This document shows positions 1 to 9,819 of a stretch of DNA of 64,000 bases, piece by piece. Each line of letters starts with the position of its first letter. Position 1 is the first letter of the stretch. Location of the stretch: the NCBI GenBank assembly GCA_015501595.1, contig JADNRX010000004.1, positions 496,001 to 560,000 of the forward strand, read 5' to 3'. Made by a program: the position numbers and the translations under genes. The notes beneath the pieces are model-generated. The model was not told the origin of the DNA, searched no databases, and saw only the letters and a list, made by a program, of their open reading frames with translations. This stretch comes from Hymenopellis radicata (lineage: Eukaryota; Basidiomycota; Agaricomycetes; Agaricales; Physalacriaceae).

Positions 1-22
1 TATCTTGGCTTATGCTTTCCAG

Positions 23-1309
23 ACCGTCCCCATAACTGTAGAGAACTTTCGCGCTTTGGCTGTTGGCAAGGACAAGGATGGCAAAGACCTCGGCTATGGA
101 TACAAGGGATCAAAGTTCCATCGGGTCATCAAAGACTTCATGTGAGTTACTGTTTTCCTCCAACGTTGACAACGCTAATCCTTAGTTCCTAGGATTCAGG
201 GTGGTGACTTCAGTATGTGTCTACACTGAGCGCTCCTCGTCGCGCAACTTACCTCTCTCCAGCCAACGGTGACGGAACTGGTGGAAAGGTGCTTTTCACC
301 ATTCGGAGCTGTATGCTCCTGTCTGACTTGTTTTCAGTCCATATACGGCAACAAATTCGAGGATGAAAACTTGTAAGCTCGTGCTTTCTAGGTCCCAACA
401 TTGGTACTAAAGACATCATAGCAAGCTTCGTCACACTGGCGCCGGTGTCCTCTCCATGGCGAACGCTGGCAAGAACACCAACGGATCTCAATTTGTCTGC
501 TGCTTCATTCTAGTTTCCAGCTTTGAAACTAATAACACCTCTTCCAGTTCATTTGCACGGTAAAGACTGCATGGTTAGATGGCAAGCACGTTGTTTTCGG
601 CATCGTCTTGGATGGAATGGACATTGTCCGCAAAATTGGTGCGGTTCTCTTCCATCATAGTCACCAATTCTTACCTCCTTCAAGAAACTGTCGCCAAGAA
701 CCGCGATAAGCCAGTTGAGGACGTAGTAATTGCCGACTCTGGAGAGGTATGTTGTATGCACTGAGCGCCTCCATAAGACATTGAATTCTTTGTTTAGCTT
801 CCCCTCGAGCCCGAAGTTGACGATGAAGGAAACCAGGTACCTCTTCATGCTGAGCTTTAATTTGCTTTACTTGTGGAATAAATTTCGGGTATCAATAAAT
901 TCGATTTGCTTGTCCACAGGAAACTACGACGCCGTCCCCAACACCGGTTGCAGAGGAGGATGCCTCCGCTCCCATCACTTCACCAGCAACGGAGGAGTCG
1001 ACTGCCGATGTCGCTGTTGACGCTGGTGTTACCGGCGAAGCCACGGACACTTTCCGCAACGTCCTTCTTTTCCTCTTGTTCATTGGCGTCTTCGGTGCTC
1101 TCATGGCATGGTTAAGAACCTTCCAGTGGTTGAGAGGCTGTTCAGCGGCAAAGAGCGTGGTGCTTACCGTCGAGTAGATGATGATGACTTAGAAAAAGTA
1201 AGCGGCTTCGACTTGCACATCGGCCTCCTTCTATTGCAACTTACAGGCGTTTGGCATAGTATGGTTGAGTCAGCCTCCACGTACCCACCTAATCGTCGTC
1301 ACACGATAA
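23..1309 (+). CDS. ER-type peptidyl-prolyl cis-trans isomerase (cyclophilin B family) with C-terminal membrane segment, 5' partial
   Basis: Catalyses cis-trans isomerisation of Xaa-Pro bonds during protein folding, probably in the ER or secretory membranes. The window opens inside an intron; exons at about 23-141, 193-212, 263-288, 338-372, 422-494, 548-638, 685-746, 798-836 and 920 onward join in frame. They show the cyclophilin core: [52 protein letters not shown], and [10 protein letters not shown]. The start and any signal peptide lie upstream of the window. After the domain come an acidic, Ser/Thr/Pro-rich linker and a hydrophobic segment ([17 protein letters not shown], about 1060-1110). 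The basic/acidic tail ([20 protein letters not shown]) follows in a different frame, so either one base is missing near 1106 or a 32-nt intron (1095-1126) is removed. Without either, translation stops at 1177. The last coding intron is likely 1198-1246. The family call is very secure; the exact C-terminus is not. Confidence 0.9.
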
Positions 1310-1663
1310 GGGAAGGAGTCATGACGTATAACGTGGGATATAGCATTGTAGCATAGTCGCGTTTTGGTATATTAATAATGTAACTGGTTACAACAACATA
1401 GATAGAGCAGACAGAACATCAAAAACACGTTGGGTATCTGGACAACCATAGCGGAGCTCGTTGTGGTATCAGGTCTTGAAATTCGTCAGTTTGTACCACG
1501 AGACTATGCTTGCAGAAGACGTACGCTATTCCATTGTGATCTATAGTTTGTTAAGCCAATTGAACATTTACATTCCTGCAAGCCAAACTCACCTGAATAT
1601 GAAGGACATGTGTCATTTGCGGCTCCCTATAAAGGTCAGTGCTGAGAAAAGACACGGGAAGAT
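1310..1663. other. intergenic, convergent 3' ends
   Basis: Lies between the ends of the cyclophilin gene (+) and the barwin-like gene (-). I see no coding exon, RNA gene or repeat here. It should hold the 3' UTRs and poly(A) sites of both genes. Confidence 0.5.
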
Positions 1664-2424
1664 TTAGTTTACAGTAGGGTTATCCGGACAACATGCACTG
1701 GAACTATCAAGATACGCCACGCTACCAAGAGCGGACGCGTCCTTCCAGCCAGCCCAACTCGAGCAGTCCACAGTTTGATACGTGATGTTCCATACTCCAA
1801 AGTCCTATGGTTGAACCGTGAGTAGAAATACGGTGCGGTCGCGTCGAGCGACATACAGTGTAACCGTAGAATGTTGCGTTTGAAGGAAAGAAATCGTCCG
1901 GAATAGCTTTGGAAGGATAAGCCAAGTCAAAATTCAGATATTGTCCAGAGCTGGTTTCAGGTGTGAACGACAACACTCTACTGCGCAGCACAATGCTCAC
2001 GGATTGGGCTTCTTTTCGGTGCCAGAACACCAGCCGGCAATAGAAAGAGGACAGAGGTCTGTGATTTTAACAACAATAGATTTAGAGATCGTTGGGAAAA
2101 ATGGAGGTGTGCCCGTGTAGGAGTTGAGGAGTGTGAGATTGAAGCATTTTCCGCAGCCAGGTCCTGCACAGAGCAATGTAAGTTGTTTTGGAGGCGGGAG
2201 CAGATTGAATAAAGTATACCATATGCAGCGCTACTTCCGTAGGCCATCTGTGAGAGGGCTGCGGTCGGGTATAATGTACTGTCTCCAGTGCATCCACAGG
2301 AAGCGACAAAATCTGCGGGAATGGTATAGTGGGTCATTGTAGCTGTGCCATCGGCCGTGTAGTTGATCCATGCGAACACTGGGGCAACACAAGAGAGCAC
2401 GGCGAAGGCGACGAGATACAACAT
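1664..2424 (-). CDS. secreted barwin/expansin-like double-psi beta-barrel protein
   Basis: Small secreted protein of the RlpA-like/barwin (GH45-like) double-psi beta-barrel fold, a family common in Agaricomycetes and usually linked to cell-wall or plant-wall carbohydrate. Four exons (2220-2424, 2001-2163, 1857-1950, 1664-1804) join in frame across three introns of 50-56 nt. The start gives a signal peptide (MLYLVAFAVLSCVAPVFAW). The mature protein has the family motifs: FVASCGCTG, LSQMAYG, GPGCGKCFNLTLL, KITDLCPLSIAGWC, GQYLNFDLAYPS, and a C-terminal DFGVWNITYQTVDC with paired cysteines near the end. Whether it cleaves glucan or only binds it cannot be told; the fungal relatives are variously annotated endoglucanase V-like or riboflavin-aldehyde-forming-enzyme-like. 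It is divergent from GCN5 with 144 bp between the start codons. Confidence 0.88.
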
Positions 2425-2568
2425 GTTGGCCTACGCGGGCATCGTCGACGCGGACGGCGGGAATGGACAAGGGAGTGTGGGACTTTGTCGCGGTAAGAGC
2501 CAAACTTTTGATCCGGACCGGATGCATCCCGACGTCACGACTTGGTCGATGCCACCACCGGCGCTGCC
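2425..2568. promoter_or_regulatory. shared divergent promoter, barwin-like gene / GCN5
   Basis: Only 144 bp separate the two start codons, so both genes must draw initiation from this stretch. It contains a GACGTCAC element (about 2531-2538) resembling a CRE/ATF site and the near-palindromic TCCGGACCGGA (about 2513-2523). Factor binding is inference. Confidence 0.45.
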
Positions 2569-4857
2569 ATGAAATATGCCTATCCCGCTTCTCATAACGC
2601 TTCGGACCTCACCCACGCCCATCTCGTGCTCAAGGTCGCCCGACATTCCCACTGTTCAGCGTGTTCGTCTTGCGGCGGCCTTCATCCCGACGCCGACGAT
2701 GAGGTCGTTCTAGATGACGATATCCACTCTAGTACATCTATCGCAGGCGTAGGGCAATATGGGTCCGACGACGAGGATGGCTCACCGCCGTATCTCGACT
2801 CTTGTGCTTGCGGTCACAGCGCAAAGGACCATGACGCCTCGGAGGCGCTTGTTGGAAAAGAGGAATTTGCGCGCAGAACTCGTGTTGCTATCCGCTTGGA
2901 TGAACTGCTCAAGGTCAGTTTCGTCCATTCACGTTGATTGTGTATAACCGTCGACTCTAGGTGGGACAGAATGTCATCATGATTTGCTCTAGCCAACCAT
3001 TACACTTTCCAGGATGTTGGCAAGCTTCTCGACTTCGATTATACAGACGAAGATATACGTTCTCTCAGACAACAAATGAAGCTTCCTGTGTCTATCGTTC
3101 AGCCTTCCTTCAATCCTATAGCCGGTAACATTGTTCGTTTATACTTCCGACGATCTCAACTCACAGTTGTGATAGAATATCTCGACAATGACGCAGTGAA
3201 CGCACCTCCACCAAAGAAGAGACGCCGCATATCATATTCCTCTTCAAGTGACCTCAGTGATACCGAGGATGCTAATCGTCCTCTCGCCGCACGCGTCGCG
3301 CAAAAGTCTGGGAAAACAGCTCGAAAGACTGGTCAGAAAAGTGGCAAGATGGCGCATCCCAGTAACTCTTCGAAAGGGAATCAGGCCAAAACAATGCCTC
3401 GACTCGGAGCGATGAACAATATTGCCAACAAGGAGAAGGCTGTCAATGGGGTTAACGGGCACGACGCGCGAGTTAAGGCGGAGGACAAGATGAACGACGT
3501 CCAAATAACAGACTTGCTGCTGGTGTTCCCGTTGACGCAGCGTCTCCGACCACGGTAAAGTCCTACATTCTCGCAAGCAACCGTTTTCTTATTTCTTTGG
3601 TTCTAGGCGCCTGTGAAGGCCGAAAAAATGGCAACCATCGAGCTGAGGAAAGGTGTCATTCGAACTACAGCTGTCGAGAACGATGGCCAACCTCGCTCTC
3701 TGGTCATTCTCACTGGACTGAAGACCTTGTTTCAAAAGCAACTTCCGAAGATGCCTCGGGAGTATATTGCTCGCCTAGTTTATGATGCAAATTCCAAAGC
3801 CCTTGCAATCATCAAGCGTGGATACAAGGTCGTGGGCGGTATATGCTATCGTCCATTCCCTCAGCGTGGCTTTGCGGAAATTGTCTTCTTCGCCACGGCT
3901 TCAGTAGACCAAGTAAAGGTAAGTAATATCCTGCGTGACCTTGCGTGACTTCTAACAATGTATAGGGCTATGGTGGTATGCTCATGGACCACTTCAAAGC
4001 CCACATTCGTAAAACTTATCCCACCATGTGGCATTTCCTCACCTACGCCGAATTATGCCGTCGGTTACTTCGAAAAACAGGGTTTCTCGAAGGAGATCAC
4101 ACTTGACCGTGAGGTGTGGGCTGGCTACATCAAGGACTATGAAGGTGGCACTATCATGCAATGTACCATGCTCGACAAGGTCGACTACCTCGACAAAACC
4201 ACTATTATTACTCAGCAGCAGGATGCCGTCTTCGCAAAAATTCGACAGCTGTCGAAGTCTCACATCGTGCATCCAGGTCTACCTCAATTCCAGGAGGGCG
4301 CGGCGGAGGGAGTAACTGTCAGTCATAGGGACGTTCCTGGGCTGCGTTTGTCGTTGTCGTGTGTTCATTCCTCATTGTCTGATCTTCCTCAGGTGAAATC
4401 GGTTGGTCGCCGGATATGGAAGAGCAGTATGTTGTCGTCGTTCACGCTGACCTCAATGACTCATTCTCATTATTACAGGATCATAAGACCTCCCCCACGA
4501 AACGTCGAGCACAGTTTCATGGAACAACTAATAAGAGATCTACAAGGCCATAGCATGGCGTGGCCATTCCAGGAGCCAGTCAAAGCGGAGGATGTTGCTG
4601 ACTATTATGACGTGATCAAGAGTCCCATGGGTTTGTCTCCTCCATTCATACTCGCGCTAGACTGATCTTTCGTTACAGACTTGAAGACCATGGAGCACAA
4701 GCTAGAAAACCGACACTATAATACTCTCGACGACTTCAGCGCGGATATGCAGCTTATATTCGACAACTGCAGACTGTACAACCCGCCGGAGTCTGTCTAC
4801 ATCAAAGCTGCCACCAAGTTGGAGAAGTATTTCAAAGCGAAAATGGCGGAGCGATGA
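2569..4857 (+). CDS. GCN5: histone acetyltransferase GCN5 (SAGA/ADA catalytic subunit)
   Basis: Transfers acetyl from acetyl-CoA to histone H3 lysines as the SAGA catalytic subunit. The N-terminal part has a cysteine-rich segment (CSSCGG, then [12 protein letters not shown]) resembling the PCAF N-terminal domain. A Ser/Lys-rich linker (3180-3550) is followed by the GNAT domain: [25 protein letters not shown], and [11 protein letters not shown] with the catalytic Glu. Then come [32 protein letters not shown] and the [20 protein letters not shown] block. A C-terminal bromodomain ends the protein ([35 protein letters not shown]). The start is the first ATG of the open frame. Introns include 2914-3012 (99 nt, possibly two abutting introns) and several of about 50 nt. 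At 4050 the conserved YADNYA reads YA-NYA with a frame shift (two bases short). Splicing within the linker near 3360-3606 is also uncertain. The identity is not in doubt. Confidence 0.95.
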
Positions 4858-5027
4858 ACTTTTGTCTTGTTTGTTTCGACTTATTACTTACATCTAACTT
4901 ATTCCCATTTCATGTATTGATATTCATTCTTCGTGTATACTCCGGAACAAGGATATAGTTCTTTCAGCTGCTCGATACTAATACAGATATCTTATTACTG
5001 CTGTTACATTAAAACCCGACAAAAATT

Positions 5028-6656
5028 TCAGCGCTGTCCGTCTGTGTACAGAGTTCAGTGTCCGCTTGGAAGGTTGAATGATGATACTCACAAGCCGCAG
5101 TCTCGTACTTGCCCAGGCCGACAATGACGTTCTGGGCTCTTGTGGCTTGCTAGTGAGGTAGTTCTCGAGAATACTCTTTGTCCCAGCAGCATAGCGGGCC
5201 TGGGCGTCTAGGTCGGGGCGAGGTTAGGAAGGGCTACGGTGAGAGATAGGAATTTACCAAGCGTGGTCCCCGAGTAGTGCGCCACCATGCCGTTTCCACC
5301 ACCAAGAGGATTCTTCATGGTACGCCATACGTGGTCTTTGGGAGCCGGTTGGACATTCCACACATCACCTAGGAGTGAAATGTAAGTAGAGTAATTTCGT
5401 CTCGAAAAACGACGTACCGGCGTATCCAGCTAATTTGCCACTCTTCAAAGCTTTGGCTACGGCATCCTTGTCGCAAATAGCGCCGCGAGCGGTGTTGACG
5501 AGCCATGCACCCTTCTTAAAGTGCGATAGAAGTTCGTCATTAACGAGGCCACGTGTTCCCTCGTGGAGCGGGCAGTTCACGGTCACAACATCGCACTGTT
5601 TGCGCGCAAGTCAGAACAGCTGGGATAGTGAGCAAAGACATCCTTACCTGCGAGACAAACAGTTTCAGATCTTCGACGCGACGCGCTTTGACAGCTTCTG
5701 CGGCTGCGGCGGGAAGCGGGGCATAGTCATAGTACAACAGCTCCTTGCAGTCAAATGGCACGAGACGCTGGAGCACTCGGTATCCAATGCGGCCTGCGCC
5801 AATAGTTCCCACGACTTTGCCCTCAGGTCGAACGCGTTTCGGGCGATGTCCGAGACTGCCAGTCGCCGCGCTCAATCATCTACGATTCATATTCAGTAGA
5901 GCTCGTGTTACCGCGATATGGGGGGGCGTACCTCATGCGCCGGCACGAAGTTGCGGACAAGCAGGAGAATACTCATGATGACATGCTCAGCGACGGATAC
6001 CACGTTAGACCCCGAGACTTCCAAGACTTGAATCTTGCGCTCGACACACGCGTTGAGGTCGATGTGGTCGGAGCCAACACCAGCGGTGATACATATCTTG
6101 AGGTTTTTGGCCTAAAACTTGTCAGACGACATCGATTCATTAGATTTGTAGACACACTTTGTCACGAGATCCTTGGTCAGGTATCCTGGATGGAAAGGGG
6201 TCGTAATCAAACTCAGCCTGTACAACGTGAGTCGTAGGACGACAGACGAGGGCTGGATTGGCTCGTACATCGACAATGTGCTTTTGGAACACGCTATCCG
6301 GTCCTTCTTTGTCGCTAGAAACCTGGCAGTCATTGGAATCGTTTGTTCATAAGAGCGCGCGACCAATTCCTTACTGTACCGAGAAATTAGCATCAGAAAT
6401 CCGTGAGTGGCACACGAAGGAGCTCACCAATAACCTCATGACCCTGCGATGTCAGCCATTCTTCGATCCCGAGCTACCATCATTCAGAACGTCGTCGATA
6501 AAGGAAACATGGCCCAATTACCTTATTTTCCACAGTGCCGAGAAGTCGAGGCTCCTCCTCGGCAGCCTTGAAGCCGTTTGTACAAGATGACCAAAACCTG
6601 AGGTTATTCGATCAGTTATTGGTCGTAGGACGCGCTTGAAAGACTGAGACCTTCAT
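5028..6656 (-). CDS. FDH1: NAD-dependent formate dehydrogenase, with several frame breaks
   Basis: Oxidises formate to CO2 with NAD+ (D-2-hydroxyacid dehydrogenase superfamily). Exons from 6656 down to 5028 encode [85 protein letters not shown], the NAD-binding [63 protein letters not shown] and [19 protein letters not shown], ending YGQR. The first coding exon is only ATG-AAG. The intron at 6323-6428 reads as a stwintron. Six places need one or two extra bases to keep the family frame: near 6577, 6210, 6158, 5856, 5824 and 5133. All could be sequencing deletions, but the density is higher than in any neighbour, so this may be a decaying copy. The family call is certain; whether it is functional is open. 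Confidence 0.9.
6323..6428 (-). other. candidate stwintron [D1,2] in the formate dehydrogenase gene
   Basis: On the minus strand the exon ends ...GAG GTT ATT. Next comes G (6428), then a complete 54-nt intron (6427-6374, GTGAGC...TACAG, branch GCTAAT), then TAAGG... to CCAG (6373-6323). Excising the inner intron rebuilds a GTAAGG donor from the stranded G plus TAAGG. The 52-nt outer intron then splices to GTT TCT AGC GAC. The product reads EVIVSSDKEG, which has the residue count the family requires between GHE and DKEG. A single GTGAGC-CAG intron of 105 nt leaves one extra base and runs into TAG. Confidence 0.7.
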
Positions 6657-7278
6657 GATGAGTGTGGAAGATGATTAAGATTGCTATGGGAGAGGTTGTG
6701 GATATAGCCGCACCGATTTTACCCACCTTTAAATGAGCTGTAGACGGAACAACCTTATGCCCACATCATCTGACGGTAAAGGTGACCTGCGTGGCAAAGA
6801 CATGCGCGGGATAAGAACCACGCCAAGAACCGCCGTAACGTGTCATCTGATACAGTATCTTATCCGAACAAGTTGTCATGGTACTTCCATATTTGTACAT
6901 GACCGCTTCATGAATGAACCCAATCCAGGTTAGGGGCCTGGGGGCTGGCGCTAACCGGGTTTGGGGGGCCATAGGGGGCTCATGGCTAAATTCTCACCAA
7001 ACAGCGGCGAATTCGCATCGTGAAAAGTCGTATCACATGAGGGTCCCGTATCAAAATACTCGCACAGTCAATTGATGACCAACTAGTCCCATGGTAGGTC
7101 AGGCTGATAGTTAGCGCCACCCAATAATAGTGTTGCGTAACTGTGGTACCCAAGTGTGGTCGGTATTCCTCGGTGTTTCCAATCGACTGATGACACCGAT
7201 AGCAAGTTATCAAGCTTTAAGTAATATTATTTATAGTATAGGTAAAGGATACAGAAAGACACACCGGGCCCGTCCTGG
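6657..7278. other. intergenic region without recognised gene
   Basis: About 620 bp upstream of formate dehydrogenase and downstream of the EXS gene. It includes a G-rich patch (about 6925-6975) and otherwise mixed sequence. No long coding exon, tRNA-like fold, terminal repeat or low-complexity array was recognised. It probably holds the formate dehydrogenase promoter and the 3' UTR of the EXS gene. Confidence 0.5.
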
Positions 7279-8834
7279 CTAAGATGACAATATCCGTACG
7301 TCTTCGGCGTCCGGAGTCTGCACCATTTCATATCCTCCCTCCTCAACGACCTCAACAGTCGGGCTCGACGCAGTTTCCTGGGCCCGCTTGATTGTTTCCC
7401 ACTCTACACGAATGAATACCCACATCCAGCGCCGCACAATTTCCGCTACCTCAAGAAAGAATATGGTGATACTGCCGTCACTTTTAGAGTGGAGGTGACT
7501 GGACAATTTAATTGACCAAGTCAAGCGAAGCACGAGATTGAGGAACATTAGGAGGGGGTAGACGGGCAGGGGATACAGTAATATGGGCCTGAGACCGAGT
7601 GGATGTTTTCTAGTGCTGTGTAATTGACGTGGGGTGGGAAGTGTTCGCACTTCGGTTGCCATCAATGGCGTACCGGAATGCAAATGCGGAAGAACCAGTC
7701 GCCGAGGCAGAGAACGCTCTCCATGAGAATGTTCTGCCTCGTTAAACTTGAGTAGTTCCATACCCCAATCGTTGGTTACGTCCCACCAAAAGGAGTACAA
7801 CGAATTTATGGCAGCAGACAGCAACCTGCGGACGGGAGCTGTGAACCTCTGACAACGAAATAACGAAGAAAGAATCACCATAGACGGAACAGTGGATGTT
7901 CGCCATGCCAAGCAACATCTGAGACGTCTTTACCCAATTCTTCTCGAAGGTCGGTCTCAACAATTCGCTGGGCCGCAGAGAGAAATATAACGGGGAAAGA
8001 AGTCGCGTATTTCAACGCGTTATATAGAGGCCGGCGACTTGCGTTGGTGGAAGCGAATATTCGACGATGCATTGTTTGAAACGCACTAAGTAAGGAAGGC
8101 TATACTTGGATTAGCAAAGGCGTAGTCACTCAATGCACGCGACGTACCACATTATCGTAGGCAATATCCATCGTAGCATGGTATCCTCTCCCGGAGGTAA
8201 AAGAAGGCTGTTTCCCGGTAGAAGCATTCGCAATGATAGCCAGACATCCCCGAGGACTTTGGCAAATGACGTGAAGATATCCGCGAATACGATGTCTGCA
8301 AAGTACACCGGACTATCCATTGACGATGCCACGCATCTGCGGATGGCACTTTGAGGACAACTGCATCAGAAATGAACATGTTAAAGGCAGATATACGCAC
8401 TGCAGAAATTTGTCGCGTTCATGTTTGTAAAAGATGTTGTATGGGCAAACGAGTATGAATAGAATCAACAACGCAGACACCCCAGGAATGTACCCAAAGA
8501 CATCGATGAACAGGAAGTTCCCATCCGTCGCGTAGCGGTATATGGCCCACGACAAAAAACACCACCCGAAATATGCTGCAGAGATGCGGTAGACAGGGCC
8601 GTATAATGGAGACGGAGGCGTAAAAGTGAACCCGCCTATCCGTTGACGTAGGTCGTTGGTTTATATCCACTCTAAGTTCCATAGTGTCCACCACATCTAT
8701 GCCAAACGCCTCAAGGCCGTGGAGATTCGTTGCCCATCCTAAAATGCCGATCCCGGCCAATACCAGAACTCGAAAGGTAGAGGAAAGGCGGTGGTGTAGT
8801 TGATTTCGTCGTCGTCGAGGACGTCATGGACCAT
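7279..8834 (-). CDS. EXS-domain (ERD1/XPR1-like) multi-pass membrane protein, with frame breaks
   Basis: Polytopic membrane protein of the EXS family (ERD1, SYG1/XPR1), whose members act in Golgi protein retention/recycling or phosphate export. From the start: MVHDVLDDDEINYTTAFPLP, then VLVLAGIGILGWATNLHGL, YGPVYRISAAYFGWCFLSW, and IYRYATDGNFLFIDVFGYIP. The EXS core follows: SPVYFADIVFADIFTSFAKV, LGDVWLSLRMLLP, RRPLYNALKYATSFPVIFLS, NSLYSFWWDVTNDWG, PFGLRP-like LGLRPILLYPLPVYP, and VRRWMWVFIRVEWE. It lacks an SPX domain, so ERD1 type is more likely than XPR1. Introns of about 45-53 nt were placed, including one right before LLSAAINSLYSFWW. Frame breaks near 8773, 8632 and 8049 separate blocks that clearly belong to one protein; each is fixed by one or two added bases. 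Divergent from SNU23, 171 bp between starts. Confidence 0.85.
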
Positions 8835-9005
8835 GATTCGTAGTTGTAGATATGCCGTCGGGAAAGTCGTAAGAACAACAAGGACAGGCGCAGCATGAAC
8901 CGGTGCGCGACGGTAGTCTTAGAGGAGCAAACGACACTGCCACGTGGAAGAGATCGCTTTTCCTTTTTGGAGCTCATCCCAAACGCTCATCACGTCGATT
9001 GCGCA
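8835..9005. promoter_or_regulatory. shared divergent promoter, EXS gene / SNU23
   Basis: 171 bp between the two start codons, serving both directions. No clear TATA element was seen. Confidence 0.35.
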
Positions 9006-9764
9006 ATGGCGACTGCCTCCAAGGCGTCGGACACGGATTTCAGAAAGAAATGGGACAAGGAAGAGTATGCCGAAAAGGCACGGAAACGCGATGCGGAGGA
9101 AAAGGAGCGCATGCAGGACAACGAAGCCAGGATGAAGCAAGGTACGCCTACGCATGCCCCATGGCCGTGTAGCAATTCATGTTGACCTCCAGGAAAGCGC
9201 CCTCGGAAAGCTCCAAAGGGTGATTTGCCCAAGCCCACGGAACTCATGCAGCAGCGCGAAGGTCCCTTGGAACTTGACAAGAACTTGAACAAAACAATGG
9301 TCGTCCAGAATCCTGGTGGTCGGGGTCCAGGAGAACCTGGTTTCTATTGCGACACTTGCAGTCGGAATTACAAGGACACTACTAGTTACTTAGACCACAT
9401 TAACAGTAGAGCGCGTACGTTAGCCTTGTTGGTCTCAATATATTCATTTGACTCATTCATCTTTGCAGATTTACGTGCTCTTGGGCAAACAACCAAGCTC
9501 CAACGTTCAACACTTGAGCAAGTGCGTGCTCGAATAGCAATGTTACGGGAGCGAAGCAAGGAGAGTGTAAACGCGAGGGCATATGACTTGGATCAGCGAC
9601 TGGCAGAAGTCAAGGCCAAGGAGAAAGCTATTCGCGATGAAAGAAAGGCAGCCAAGAAGGCCGAGAAAGAGAAGGCTCGAATAGAGATTGCGAAAGAATC
9701 TACTGAGGATGATGAGATGACGAAGATGATGGGCTTTGGTGGCTTCGGCTCGACAAAGAAATAG
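9006..9764 (+). CDS. SNU23: U4/U6.U5 tri-snRNP zinc-finger protein (SNU23/ZMAT2)
   Basis: Matrin-type zinc-finger component of the spliceosomal tri-snRNP/B complex. Three exons (9006-9141, 9193-9414, 9469-9764) join in frame. The N-terminus (MATASKASDTDFRKKWDKEE) is the family opening, followed by a charged helix. The C2H2 finger FYCDTCSRNYKDTTSYLDHI then runs across intron 2 into NSRAHLRALGQ. Next come the SNU23-specific STLEQVRARIAMLRE helix and a Lys/Glu-rich coiled coil, ending MMGFGGFGSTKK. The start is the first ATG and matches the family. The gene is complete and frame-clean. Its stop is 55 bp from the stop of the convergent isoleucyl-tRNA synthetase gene. Confidence 0.95.
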
Positions 9765-9819
9765 CGGACTCCATGATGTTAAGTTATTACTGAGCTACAT
9801 GTACAATACAATTCTTATT

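Noticed and set aside
6925..6975. G-rich patch as telomeric or LTR remnant
   Set aside because: No repeat unit, no matching partner end and no target-site duplication seen.
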